A stretch of DNA of 64,000 bases from Eucalyptus grandis (taxonomy: Eukaryota; Streptophyta; Magnoliopsida; Myrtales; Myrtaceae). The notes under the pieces were generated by a model, which saw nothing but the letters and a program-made list of their open reading frames with translations, was not told the DNA's origin and did not search any database. Positions 11,159 through 23,741 of the stretch are shown in pieces. Location: contig NC_052618.1 of NCBI RefSeq assembly GCF_016545825.1, forward strand, positions 48,306,196-48,370,195, in the 5' to 3' direction. How positions within the stretch are numbered: the first letter of the stretch is position 1; each line of letters begins with the position of its first letter. The translations under genes and the position numbers were made by a program.

Positions 11159-11944
11159 ACCTCCACCTCGGACTCCGGCCTCCTCTTCCGCGAGAAGCTC
11201 CTCTACCTGCAGAGCCTCGACGTCGACCCCGGGAAGGCCCTCCGCCACAACCCGGACTTCCGCTGCGCCCCGCTCTCCACCCTCCGCGCCGTCGAGTCCT
11301 GCCTCGCCTCCTTCGGCATCCCCCGCCCCTCCCTCGGCCGCATCCTCGACATGTTCCCCCAGCTCCTCACCTCCGACCCGGACGCCGACCTCTACCCGGT
11401 CTTCGACTTCCTCCTCCACGAGGCCCTCATCCCCTTCCCGGACCTCCCCAAGTCCGTCCTCCGCTGCCCCCGCATCCTGGTCTGCAGCGTCGACGCCCAG
11501 CTCCGCCCCGCCCTCGCCTTCCTCCGCCGCTTCGGCTTCGTGGGCCGCCACGCCATCACCTGCCAGACCAGCCTCCTGCTCGTCTCCAGCGTCGAGCACA
11601 CCCTCCTGCCCAAGATCGAGTTCTTGCAGAGCCTCGGGCTCGATCACGGGGAGGTCTCGAGGATGGCGATCAGGTCGCCGGGGCTGCTGACCATGAGCGT
11701 CGAGAACAACATGAGGCCCAAGGCCGAGTTTTTCCTGCGGGACATGAGGGGGAGCCTGGCCGAGCTGAAGCGCTTCCCGCAGTACTTCTCCTTCAGCCTG
11801 GAGCGGAAGATCCGGCCGCGGCATCGGATGCTGGAGGAGCACGGGCTGGAGATGCCCTTGCCCGAGATGCTCAAGATCAGCGACGGCGAATTCACCTCGC
11901 GGCTGATCGAGATGCGGTTGCGGAGAGTCGATGCCCGGGGTTAG
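11021..11944 (+). CDS. MTEF1: Chloroplast mTERF-family protein, MTEF1-like
   Basis: Single-exon gene of 307 residues. Mitochondrial transcription termination factor (mTERF) proteins bind organellar nucleic acid and act in transcription, RNA processing or splicing. The N-terminus (about residues 1-45) is rich in H, P, R and A with no acidic residues and a run of ten alanines encoded by GCC repeats. This fits a chloroplast transit peptide. Conserved blocks follow: [80 protein letters not shown] and the C-terminal [20 protein letters not shown]. These are the repeated helical mTERF motifs, with proline at position 8 of each. The pattern is that of Arabidopsis MTEF1 (At2g36000), an essential plastid protein of about 330 residues. 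The first ATG after the TCC-rich leader was taken as the start. Very high GC at third codon positions sets it apart from its AT-rich flanks. It lies just outside the large duplication and is single copy here. Confidence 0.9.
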
Positions 11945-11999
11945 TTTGTTCCTCTCCCTCCCTGTAGATGTGTACATGGCATGAGAATTTGTCGCTGGG

Positions 12000-12900
12000 A
12001 GTAGATAGCCCAGTTCCGCAACGTTGAAGATTTTCTGCTTATATATGGGAATTGTACAGCTGATACATAGATGATGGTGAGTTATATTCTGCGATTTCGG
12101 AAGTTTTCTGTGGCATGCTGCGGAGTACAGAGCGTGACAAAGCGTCTTTCTTGATCGATTGTTTCGAGCTGATTTACTCGTGCGAATAGCTGATGGGTTC
12201 ATTCTACACATTGGTCAGCTGCTGTATAGATGCTCTATTGAGAAGAGTTTTGAATTACCGTAACCTCGCTTGCATCCTTTGGCCTTATTAAGGATATTGG
12301 TTGATTATCCGTGTGATTACTCGTTCAAGTAGCTGTGACTACATTTATAGTGTCGAACTGGTGTTGGTTGCGTATAGATCATTAGTCAAGTTGATTGCAC
12401 ATAGATCATCAAGTGCGCCCATGAAGTTATTTGTTAGCAGTGTATCCTTTAGTGATAGCCAGTCTGCCAGTTCTACAACTGTATAGCTTTCGCCTTGTTT
12501 GCTCATACTGGAATTGTGCAGTTGATATTAATTAAGCTCGATTTGGTGTTTTCTGAAGTTTCTTGCGGTGTGCTACAGAGCGCAAATCAGAGAGTCGAAT
12601 GAGTGTCTTGCTTGATCAATCATTTAGGAGCTAATACACTTGTGCTACGAAATTGAAATCAGCCTCTTGTATAGATCCTTCTGGAGAGTAGTCTTGGAAT
12701 TCATTCAAAATCCCTCACCTCATTTGGCCTTCTTAAAGGTGCCGGTTAAATTATGCATGCAATCACTTGTGCATATAGCTGCTAAGAACAATTTTAAGCG
12801 TGACATCGAAGCTGGCTGTGGGTAAGTCACTTGTCGAGGACAATGCTGGACTTGGAATTACATCAAACTCGCTGATTAGTCTCCCTTGCCTTCTTAAGCA
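12000..12900. repeat. Old, degenerate tandem repeat of about 457 bp downstream of MTEF1
   Basis: Several diverged anchors recur 445-462 bases apart. ccagttccgcaac at 12011 matches ccagttctacaac near 12468. gaattgtacagctgata near 12049 matches gaattgtgcagttgata near 12511. gaagttttctgtggcatgct near 12098 matches gaagtttcttgcggtgtgct near 12556. tttggccttattaa near 12277 matches tttggccttcttaa near 12723. A weaker third partial unit starts near 12860. The sequence is probably the 3' UTR of MTEF1 and its tandem copies. Confidence 0.6.
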
Positions 12901-13892
12901 TCTGGGTTGATTCTGCATTCAGTAGCAGCATTATCTATGAAGTGATATTAATCCTGCTCCTGTGCTTTTTAGCACAAGATGTTTACTTTTCCGCCAAAAC
13001 ATTTGTAAGGTTAGATGTTGCTCTGGTGTCACTCTCTCTCTTCCATGTACTCTAGCAATCTGATGTTTTTTATGGATATAATCAATTTGTGGATTCTTCA
13101 TCTACAAAGACTACTGTGGCCAAACTATTATCTGAAGATGTCGAGAGTTTTTCATCTTTACTTGATTTGTGACTTTCTTGTATAGTTCATTTAGTTACCA
13201 AGCAGTTATCCTCATCCTTGTTGCACGGGCTTTAGCCCATTTGTCGCATACTTAGCTAAAGTGTCGTTGCAGTAACTGAAGGTCTAGCTATAGATGATAC
13301 ATGCATGGCTTGTATAAGACTCTCTATTGTTGTTGGTAAAGGATATCTTTTTTTCTTCTTGCAAAGTGGTTTATAGCATAACATCAAAAGATTGCTCACA
13401 TTATCTACTAAGTTTATATACCTGCGAGCAACCTAACATCCACTTGCACCATACATCTCCTGCTAGGGGTCGAGCCTTGACACAATCGATTGAACTGCCT
13501 TGTGTAGAGTTTTGCTTTCGCCCTTCATTTTTTTGCATACATCTGTCGTTGTACTAACTTATGTTATTCTCTAATGTTCTGCTGGCATTTGAAGTTCTCA
13601 AACTCTAATTCCAACTTATTTAGTCTCGTAGAAGCCCCATCCTTGCAACTCAAGTCTTCTGCCAAAACTGAGGAAGTCGCCATTTTAGATCATAATGTAC
13701 ATATAGACCATTTAATTTTTTTTTTCTTTCAACTGCTCTTTCCGATCCAGCTATGAATGGCTTCTTTGCTTTTCGATTGAAGCGGCACTTGTACTTTTGA
13801 AGTGTTGCGACTCGGGATTTTATTCAGTAGTCATAGTGCAGAGGAAGCCGTGACTCTCTTTCTATTCACAACTCTTTGCATAACAGGCATTC

Positions 13893-14200
13893 GAATTGCC
13901 TTCTGTGTCGCCTTCTCTTCCCCCTTTTCTTTCCGCCCTTCTCTTGGGATCCAAATTCAGAATCATTTAATTGCTCCTTCACGCGCATTGCAAAAACCAA
14001 CCATGGCTATGTGAATTGTAACACGAGTGAATTGCGTTACGGGCATCTGAATTGCCTTCTGTGTCGCCTTTCTCTTCCCCTTCTTTGCCGCCCTTCTCTT
14101 GGAATACAAATTCAGAATCGTTTAACTGCCCCTGCACACGCATTGCAAAAACCAACCATGGTTATATGAATTGTAACACGAGTGAATTGGATGAATTGGC
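13893..14200. repeat. Local 156-bp tandem duplication, unit A only
   Basis: The string gaattgccttctgtgtcgcc starts at 13893 and again at 14049. About 156 bases after each follow in parallel, including gcattgcaaaaaccaaccatgg and gtaacacgagtgaattg. Unit B has only one copy of this block (about 29897-30043), so the local repeat arose, or was lost, after the large duplication. Confidence 0.85.
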
Positions 14201-15594
14201 TAATGGCCCTGGATCGCAAAGACCGAAATGCCAATGCAATCCTTAAAAAAGGAAGGAGAAAGGGTCAAGGGCAGTGCAATGCCAATTGTTCATAAGGCCC
14301 CGGGAGTGAAAATTTTGATGTCATGAATATCACATCAACCGATTGGTTTTCTTAAGAACTATTAAACACGTTAGGAAAAATAAAAAGAGAACGATTTTCT
14401 ACACCATTTTCTGAATTATCGGCCTAAACAGGAGGTGACGTGTAATCCACTGTGTTCAGGATGCAATCCATGTAAAATTCCCAACCCAAATGCCAAATGA
14501 AGATAAAATTTTGGAGCGTCCTATGATCGATGGCCTTACAACTTTGAAAATACGAGCCTGCAATTTCCTCTGTCACTACACGTCAGTATTTTCTCTTTAC
14601 CGGATTGGAGAAGAAAAGGAGGAAGTGAAAACAGGGGCGGAGAGGGAAGGGATGACTTGATGGCGAGCCACGTCCCAACAGGCGCTGCATGGCAGTGCCA
14701 TTCTACGATAACGCCAAAGGGGCACGTCGCATCAAAACACTCGTACAAATCCCTCTCTGACAAGACGTTGGTGACGAGGTGCATTAATGCGTCTGGCGAA
14801 AATCACCTCGCTAATCCTACTCAAGTGGACACAAAACAGAGGAACGGAGAGGAGGGGCCTGCGCCGGATTCATCTACTCTCTCTGTCCAGTGCTCCCTCC
14901 ACCAGTCCACCTTCATCCGTGCCCCACCCTGTTCTTCTAGCATCGAGCGGTTAACGTCGTGCGGATCATGGGGAGGAGCGGAGGAGCGCTCGACCTTCGT
15001 ATCGACCATTTAGCAGCGCTCTGTGCTGTATCTATTCCGTGACGGATCAGTAGTGATCAGGGAAGCTGTCACGGATGCAGAGCGGGGCTTATAATGATGA
15101 TTACCAGATCTTTAAGTTCCCCCCGCCCTTCCCAACACGACGCGACCTCCCCTGTTCTTTCATTCTGAATTATCTCCAGATCTGTTGTGTCCATAAATGG
15201 TTATCGCGGGCCCTTTCGTATTCCCTCGCCCTCCCTCCCCTGTTTGCCCAAATGTCAGTGGCATTACCGCCCCGCTTTGTGTCTATTTTTGTGGTTTCGC
15301 TGCTGTACGATCTCTCTGCCTTCTTCTGCGCGAGGGGAGCCTAATCTGAGGTTGCTGACTTCAGACGGGTTTCCCACCACAGGTCCGTAGGCTGTTGCAG
15401 TCTGTCCAAAGCTTTTACTTCATACTTCAAAGTTCAAAACCACCATCGCCCCTTTGGCCAACCAGAAAATAGAAAGAAAGAAAAAAAAAACATTTGTAAC
15501 CTACAAAAAGACATCGACCGTGACGTGACTAAATCATCATAAACAAGGGTTGAGCCGTACCCTCAAATAGATTTTCTAATTTTTGAAATTTTAA

Positions 15595-16401
15595 GGACTT
15601 ATTCGTTAATTTACTAAATAATAACTAATTTTATTTTTTTATTCTCGATTCTAAATTTATAATAGAAATTCGTTTGATAAATTTCTAATGTTCAGCAATA
15701 AAAATTTATCTATTTATTTTTGGGATTAGATTTGGAACGTAATTAAAAAGTAGAAAAAAACTACTTCTTTATTTTCAAAAAAAGTTCTAAAATTAAACCA
15801 ACCCAATTTTTCCTCTTTTCTCGTCTTTTCTTCTTCTTTTTTCTTCCTTCTCTTTTCTTCTTCCACTGGCGCCACTACCGTCCATCGTCGCTGGTCAGAT
15901 GACTAGTTGGGCAAAATTTGACAAGCTTTGCCAAAGGCTCACTCGAGCAAGCGAGGCCTAGCCGAGCCTTGGCTAGGCAAGGCCAAACTTGCCTAGCTGC
16001 TGACAAGGCTCAAGGCTTGACCCCATCGTGAGGCTAGCATTGCCCCTTGGTGAGATTGAGTCTCGCCAAGGGTTAGGCAAGCTCGGCCTCACCTAGTTAC
16101 CGACGAGACTTGGCCAATAAGGTGTGGCCTGACGGAGGGTCAACGAGGTTGCTGGTCATTTTGAGACCAACGATCGGCCAAAGCTTGAAGAAGAGAAAAA
16201 ATAAAAATTTAAAAAATAAATAAAAATGATTTGTATTATAAATTTTGAGAACAGTGTTAAATGCAATTCTATTTCGGGAATAAAATTTTTTAGACAGTTA
16301 CCATTTTCAAATGTTCAGAAATTCATCTGAAAATAAAATAAAATAAAATAATCATTTTTTTAAAATTATTCCCATAAATTAAATAATTACCAAATAGGCC
16401 C
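15595..16401. mobile_element. Tourist/Harbinger-type MITE with TAA duplication
   Basis: The element is flanked by TAA at 15592-15594 and 16402-16404. The left end GGACTTATTCGTTAATT pairs with the right end read inward, GGGCCTATTTGGTAATT. Unit B has the empty site (gaattttaaatctcc near 31580). The middle (about 15890-16180) is a GC-rich core with many 'cgaggcctagccgagcc' style motifs, flanked by AT-rich arms. No coding capacity. Confidence 0.85.
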
Positions 16402-16859
16402 TAAATCTCCTTATATACCCCAAAACCTAGAATCCACCATATTACAGGTTCCAAAATTGGTTTTAGAGTCTCATAGTTCCACTTGTATTATTAATTGAAT
16501 GATTGTAGAGTAATAGTAATAGATATCATTGGAAATTGAACTTCAGACTTGTAGTTTTAGATTATACATTTATTATCGGACATCATGAAATACTGCAAAA
16601 TTACGTGAAAACAGAAAATTAGAAAAACGCAAAGACTTGTTTTAGATTCTCAATTCTTGATTCTACAACCTACTTGTCGAAAAAATGTTTCTCAATTTTT
16701 TGAACTTTGTATATATATAAGAGCGGTGGGACTAGTCCAATTCTAAGTTTTCTGATTTTCATGCTCACTCTTATCTTCGACTCTTTCTTTCAATGAACAC
16801 ATTTGAAATACACATTTGAGTTGTATTAGAAAAATGGTCTAACTAGATAATTAACTGGT

Positions 16860-19060
16860 TTTGACTTAATTTTCTCCGTGGCTGAAGGTATCAACTATTG
16901 CCGTGCTACTCTGGCGAAAACTTACACCCGCCGTGCTAGCAAAAAGAATCTTATCGTGCAATTTTCATAGTCATCTGAATGGGAGGACCATGAACTCGAA
17001 GAATGGGGATCGAGACCATAAAAGTCATTCATTTGTCGGTGAAATGCTCGTTGAGCATTGTTTCATTATTTCATTTCATTTTCAAAAACCAATCTATCTC
17101 GTCCTGTTTTAATTTTTTACTCATCAGAATTTCTCAAGCAAAAAGTTAGAAATAGCTTCAAGCCTAGCAACACCTCATCTTAATCAACCCTCCTTATTTT
17201 TTGTTTCAAATACAGATGGACAATTTTCAGGCTGCAAGATTTTTGAGGAAATAGAGCCAACCAACAGACACAGGCTTCATTGATGACTACAGGGAGTTCA
17301 TGAACAAGACGGTCGTTTCCAAATTTACTCGGCCAAGGACACAGTGACCACCCTGAAATGAGGAACGTACGCAGCGTTCAATAGCGCATTTATGCTTTTT
17401 TTCGAGAGAATAGTTATCTGTCTTTCAACGAGTTCGGAGGGGCTTGCGGGTCTGCGAATGGGGAGTGTTTTCCATTTACTTGCAAACCACTAAGGAACAG
17501 CGAACTATCTTAACGATGAATGGATGGTTCGTACCCGCACAAACACGCAACGCGAGTTGGAAGCAGAGAATAGTCGACTTTTTATAGCACGTGTGTTAGT
17601 GTGTCCCATCGAGGTTTAAATGCTTGTTCAACTTCCAAATTGAAAACAAGTACTTTCTCTCTCTCTCGCTCTCTCCCTCCCTCTCCCTCTCTCTCCCCCT
17701 CTCCTGCTCTACTCTATACATGCATGCTTGTACAGGTACAGCTTAGAGGTTCCAGAAACGGAGAGGCTGGCTTTTAGTGATGCAGAACAGTATTAGAAAA
17801 CAAGAATTAAGCCACATCTAAGAAGTGTAAGAAGATGCCCGGATGACCCACGTTTTTTTAAAGATTAATCCACCTGGTAAGGAGGGGAGGACAGCATCAT
17901 TTCATGCTGGCTGATATCCTCCCTCAGGCTAGACTGAATGCCCTTGTACTGGCTTTCGAATTACGCTCCATGGTATCACTAGTTGCTGTCCTGTGTTTGT
18001 TGGAGGCTACAGAGGTTGTTGCCCTATAACAACAAAGGGTGTACAGTAAATCAACCAACGTACAAACTATGCTTCCTGTTGCTTGTATGTTCCAAGGGGA
18101 CAACCCCAACAGAATCTTATACAGGGGGAATCCTACATTTTATTTTGAGGCCCCATGTCTCTCCCCCTATGCCCTGTGAATGCGATTCTTTTCTTCCTTT
18201 CATCTAATCTCATTTAACCTTCATCTGTGTCTAGCCACATCCTTCCTTTCCCTGGAGAGCTTGATCCATCTGCGAATGATTTCATTTGATTCATTTTCGA
18301 CAAACCACATTTATACGTTTATTATATATTAAATATCTGAATGGTTCAGGTGTGGCCTCACCAAACTCTTCCTATGCTCACATCGAGGGAAATGCTGCTG
18401 AGCCAGAAAGATTTCAGCATTTGGCCTACATTTGATACTTAATTGATCTGAGAGTCGTCAGTGAGCATCATCAAAAAGAGACACGACCAAATTTAAATCG
18501 ATGCTGACTTCATAGATAATATTTTGAACCTTTGCAATTTGGCAAACAATTTATCATATAGAACAAATTTTATGGTGCTAATAACAGCACAAAATGTCTC
18601 AAATGAACAATGCTGATAATTCAACTTCTACAGTGCAAGAAAATAATTTTGTCGAGACACGAGTTGGTTGATCCGAACACTTCAAGTGGGTATGTTGGGG
18701 GTGCGCGTGCAAAGATCACAAAAGAACATGATCTCCATCGCCCCACCGGACACCAAAGGAGGGTCACTGATGCTAATCCTAGGAAACTGCTGTCAGCCTC
18801 TCGGTTTGGAGAATCAACAACATTTCCAGCTCAAGTCTCACATCATGTGACAATGAATGTATCCCCTTAACTAAATGTCCGTACGTGGTCCTCCTCTAGT
18901 CCCAGCCCCATTTGGCTGGTAATGTGGAAATGGCCACGAGCATCTGTCTTCATTTACGAACAGCCTTTGAGTGAGACAGCTTCTCATCTTTAGAGCGCTG
19001 CAGCTCTATAGTCTGTACAGGGGATGAACTATACTGTTCCTTTGTGTAGGAAAAGGAAAT
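16860..19060 (+). pseudogene. Gene-like remnant in unit A, family not recognised
   Basis: Short frames on the plus strand look like decayed exons. One lies at about 17217-17330 (with RFLRK, a stop, then TGFIDDYREFMNKTV). Another follows the ag at about 18348-18425 (GVASPNSSYAHIEGNAAEPE). The last, about 18670-18870, contains RAKITKEHDLHRPTG and ends SRFGESTTFPAQVSHHVTMN before a TAA at 18868. Matching frames occur in unit B, with different disabling changes. The end of the last frame and the sequence after it are unusually conserved between the units (see findings). I cannot name the family, and it may be non-coding. Confidence 0.3.
17656..17712. repeat. CT-rich microsatellite
   Basis: A tract of CT and CCCT repeats. 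The matching place in unit B (about 32851-32880) has a shorter CT run followed by a C run. Confidence 0.85.
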
Positions 19061-19401
19061 TAAAAGGAGAGGGTCCAGAGAATGGATATGGATAGAAATG
19101 CGTGATTAGTGAAAATGAAAAAATTTATTTTTGCTCAACTTGTATGGAAGAGAAGAAAGTGCAGGCGATAAAAAGCCAAGGCTCCTCCTAGAAGATAATG
19201 AATGAAACAAAGTCAGAATTGACCACATTGATATTAGATTATTATAGGCAATGCGTCGTTGGTTTTGTGATCTCATTCTTGTGTGATACGTGATCTGCAC
19301 AGCGTTTCCCGTTCTCTGTCTCCGGCGAAACATTGAAGCATATGAAATGAAGAGGCCATTGTCACTTTGGTAGGGTTTTGCTCTGAATGGCTAGGGCTTT
19401 C

Positions 19402-20216
19402 TGTTGGTAAAATATGTCTTCGAAATGGGTTGAACAATGAAATCGGATCGAGTAAAAAAACAACTCGGACTTTGAGGCGTGATATCACTTTCTTTAAGGA
19501 TTTATTTGCCCCACAACGTTGCTAATGGTCACCGCAAAAATCCTCCGGATACAACAAAGTCTCGGATGAGAATACTAAATAAAGAATTCTAGTATTTCTC
19601 CAGGTCTCTCTATGAAACAATTGAAAATTGGCTGCGCTTTTTCAGAAAGAAGACTCGAAAATGACCACCCATTTCTTTCCGAAAATGACAAGTATTTATA
19701 TGAAACGGTCTTTGCAACTCTTCGTGAAAATTGCGAACAAACACGTCTTTAGAAAATTGTTCGGATAAACCAACGCGACTCTTCGGAAGAAGTCGAAACG
19801 AACAATTGCAATCCTTCGGATAAATCAAAACCGAATAAGTAATTTTCCCAAGGTTGTCTTGAAAAGGCACAAATAAAATTCGAATAATATATATATATCT
19901 ATTTTAAATATAATTTCGAATTTTTCATTTATATTTCATTTCCGAAATTCTCAAATTAAAAGGCAACCTTTGAACCAAAAATAAATAAATAAAATAAATA
20001 AAAAGCAAGGGATTAATGCTAATTAAAAAGCCAAATAATCGCGCAATTATCCGCGCACCCGACGCTGGCGGGTATGGTGGGTCTAGCCCCACCTAATCAC
20101 TCCTTTAACTTCAAAAGGAAATTCCTCATTAATAAACTAATCCTCCTGCTCCCACCTTTTCTATGTGGGACAAAGTAAAAGGCACTTATTTTGTTTTAAC
20201 AAACAAAATTCCAACA
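19402..20216. mobile_element. Solo LTR of a retrotransposon, unit A only
   Basis: The 815-bp block begins TGTTGG and ends CCAACA, the TG...CA ends of an LTR. The 5-bp sequence CTTTC flanks it on both sides (19397-19401 and 20217-20221). Unit B has the uninterrupted target (gggctttccatgagatag near 34636). The block contains no gag-pol, so the two LTRs of a full element probably recombined to leave one. Class (Gypsy or Copia) cannot be told from the LTR alone. Confidence 0.92.
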
Positions 20217-20959
20217 CTTTCCATAAGATAGAACTTACAATAACATAAACATAATTTTTAGGAGAATTTGAGAAGAGGGCGAGCGAAATTCACAGTTACA
20301 CCGGAGAGTAAAGAAGATCTTTCAACCTTTTTTACAATTATTTTTTCGCATTAAGCAGGTCTGAGACTTTACAATAAATTAATAAAAGGGCAACTTGCAA
20401 TTAGGGTTTTGGGACTCATCGATATGTTCTTACTTCCAAGCATATCTAACTTTTATCAAGCATAGGGAGATGCAAAGAAAATATGGTACGGAGCCGGGCT
20501 GAAAATTACGAACAATGAAGTTTCCATTTATAAAATCAGTCTAATAAAAGTAACCCATTTTTTCATTTGTCAACGCACGATCGATGCCATCGCGAGTAAA
20601 TCGTCGCCGGAAAGATGACCTTCGCGTTCATGAGTTCGAAAGTATCGGAACTATAATGTACCGTGAACCACAGAGAAACTACCCGCTTGTCGTTTTCCCC
20701 CATTGCTCACGAAAAATTTGCAGATTTTGTACCCGGTTCTGCACGAGAATCCCCAGCCCCTGGTCTTCCGATGCAGAAGCCAAGAACCCTGTTGCCCAGA
20801 TGGCGGTATCCATCCCATCATAGGTACGAAAATAGTGAAAAGGTTTTCTTTTAGGGACCAATTTCTTTTTTTTTTTTTTTCCTTTTAGCTCAAAGTTGGA
20901 AACATGTGAAAATCGCAGTGGCTACAGTCCAAAAAACTAGGGCTGTACGAAGGAGAAAC

Positions 20960-21330
20960 GAAATGAATAGCAACCGCACTTTACCCCCCCACTACTACAA
21001 TAAAAACTCTCGCAAAACGTTCAATTTTTAAACCTAAGAAAGGTGGGGTGTCCCCCCCACTGTATGACCTTAACAAACCCCCGCATGTCCTTTTCTAAGG
21101 GGTTGAGGATGACCAGAGGGGAGAGGCTCTCCTTCATTATTGTACTGGCTCTTCGGGTTTCAGTGCTTGGAAGGGAGCGCTCCCCCCATTGATTACTAAA
21201 CCAAAAGCTCGATCGGGGGTTCGGCCTTTTGGCACTTCGGCAATCGGACAAATCACTTGTTTGTAGCTTTCTCAGTTTACTGTTTTCCCCGGGGTAAAGT
21301 GTTGGAGGAGTGGTGGCAAGAAAGTGACCC
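20960..21330 (+). pseudogene. Broken copy of a conserved 99-codon frame (unit A)
   Basis: Starts like the intact frame in unit B (35370-35669) with MNSNRTLPPHYYNKN. An extra T in caatttttaaacc then shifts the frame into a stop, and a few-base insertion occurs near 21094. Function unknown. Confidence 0.35.
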
Positions 21331-23741
21331 AACGCTTGAGATGGAGGAATACTATGCAGACTCGAAAATACAAGTCAAGTCATAGATAGAGTTCGCCGTA
21401 AATATACATGCATATATATGCGCGTGTTATGAAATCTAAACCGAATATTGAAATTATGACAAAGCCCGATGTAATAGATCTCGTGTGTGGGAAAAGCATG
21501 TGTGGAGAAGAATTCTCTAATATCATGTAAAAAATGTTAAATCCAAAAGGATAAATTTTTGCTAAGTTGTAGATCATATTTATGACATCCTTAAGTCATT
21601 TGATATGATTGTTTTGTGGTTGATAATCCCCCGTGTAATTTATATTGGATATTTCATCTAGTCATGTCACAATAATTATTTTATTATAATAATAGCAAAA
21701 ATATTACGGATAAATTACAAATTGTTTTATGAGTACTTGATAGTTGCGTCTATGCAACTTTGCACTTGAATTATGAAGAAATTGCTTGTTATATCGAGAG
21801 AAAATCTAGTACTTATATCAAAACCAATGCTTTATTATGGATTTAATGTCCTTTTTTTATTTGGAGTGTAATCGGGCAAATTTATTAGAACGAGTATAGT
21901 CAACGACTTTGTGAGGACTACATATACACATCGTGTATGTGGACAAAAGAAGCCCGAGTCTCAAGGGTCTAATAGAAGGAGTATCCTAAGTTTCTATGAA
22001 TAGTAGCATCTGCTTTACTTACAAAAGAAATCTGGTTAAAAGTGACCCATGAATGGAGAGAGAGATGGCTAGGGCTCCACTCGTGTGCAGAGGGTTGCTT
22101 GCAAGAGCACACGTGGTAAGTTGGAGGTACATTTCTTCAGAGAATTATTCAGCTTTTTGATTCCGGGAACGCGTGCGGAACACAGGCGATGTGGATCGTG
22201 CCTGATGAGAGCAACTTATCATGGTTTCGCTTTTGCTTTTTAATAAAGCAGCTGCTGCATTTCCAACTTTGTTCTCTTCCCTTCCAGTTTGTTGCATCTG
22301 GAACTTCAGGGGATTCTGATATGATTCGAGGAGAATAATTAAGTGTCGGCAAACATATGTTTAAGCCCGGAAGATGCATGAGATCACGGCGTCGAGTGCA
22401 GAACGTGCAACCGAAGCATGGATCCAATTTAAACTCGAGGAAATTAAAGTGACTGGAAAGAGGAGAACTTTCGAAACAAATGCAGGACTGTAAGTTTGAA
22501 CTAAATGAATCCCTCTAAGCTAAAGATGATTTCCTTGCACGTTTCCAATAAGCTTAAGATGAATTCCTCTGAGGATTGAGGGAAGCCTCCCAACTATTCA
22601 ACTCGACCAAGCAAAACCATTGAAAAGCAGGGGTGGAGATAAAGGGAAGAAAATCAAATGAAAAAAGAAATATTTGTGGTAGGGCAGAGTTAGGGCTTGG
22701 TTGGGTAAGTTTGCTAGTTGAAAATTCCATGAAGTGGGCAAGTAACTACAAAAATGGAGATAGGCGACATTTTGCAAAGCTTTACCTTTTCATGACCTTT
22801 CTCTTTTCTTACTTTTGTAATGGTGGGTCATGCAGCTTGGCTTTGTTTCCCATTTATAGTTTCCCCCTGTGCCTCTCCAGTGGTGACTCATCGACTCCAG
22901 TTCCTTTTATAGACATGTGCAATTGGTCTAAAAGAAAGGCGTAACAGTACCATTCTGAACAAATAAAAAAGTAACAAAAAGTTCAACAGGGGTTTTAATA
23001 GAGTTACTTACATTTCCTTATTTTGAAAAGTAATGAAAAGGTCTTACAAGAGTTTTGATGAAGTTATTTACATTTTAAATGGAAAACATGACTTGAAGAA
23101 TGAATTTTTGAGAAATTGCAATAGATATTGGTTGGTGCGTTTTAGCTAAATCTGAAAGAATTGCATCTAGCGTCTGGAGCGAAGTTGTGGGGGCACTTGA
23201 GGATGACATGAAGCTGGCCTAAGATAAGGAAAATCGAGAAATTCACGATAGAATTAGATACACCACATTATTACTTCAATCCAGTGCTCTCCTCTTGACA
23301 TACACATCTGCATGCAGTGCTTATTAACAATTACATGCTGCTAATAAAAACTACAACTTATACACTACTTCCACATGGAGAACCGGTGTGTTGATGCCTT
23401 GACAAATCACGCCACATCTCGTAGGGTTAACTCCAACTTATTGGAAATTTTTTCCTGAATCGTTATTGATTTTTGACTTCTTGGGAACCAAGTTTTCCCC
23501 CTTATGCTGGGGGTGTACGAACTTTTAAGATTCTAATAGTGCATTTCGCTTTGATGGGAATAGTGAAGGCTTTGAGTACGAGGAGGAAATCCATAAACTA
23601 AAACAGAGATGAGGATAATCTCATTTCCATTAATAATGAGAAACAAGAAATAAATTAATGGTTCGTATCTCAAAAAGATTACCATTAATTCAACTGCAGC
23701 TGAGGTTGTATGCAAAGCTTTTTTTCTCTTTTGCCGACATA

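Noticed and set aside
10793..12211. 472-codon minus-strand open frame antisense to MTEF1
   Set aside because: It is the mirror of a gene with very GC-rich third codon positions, which removes stops on the opposite strand. Its product is a run of E, G, A and V with no domain.
20960..21330. Possible insert of mitochondrial DNA
   Set aside because: The style of the sequence suggested it, but I could not match it to any organelle gene, so it is not claimed.
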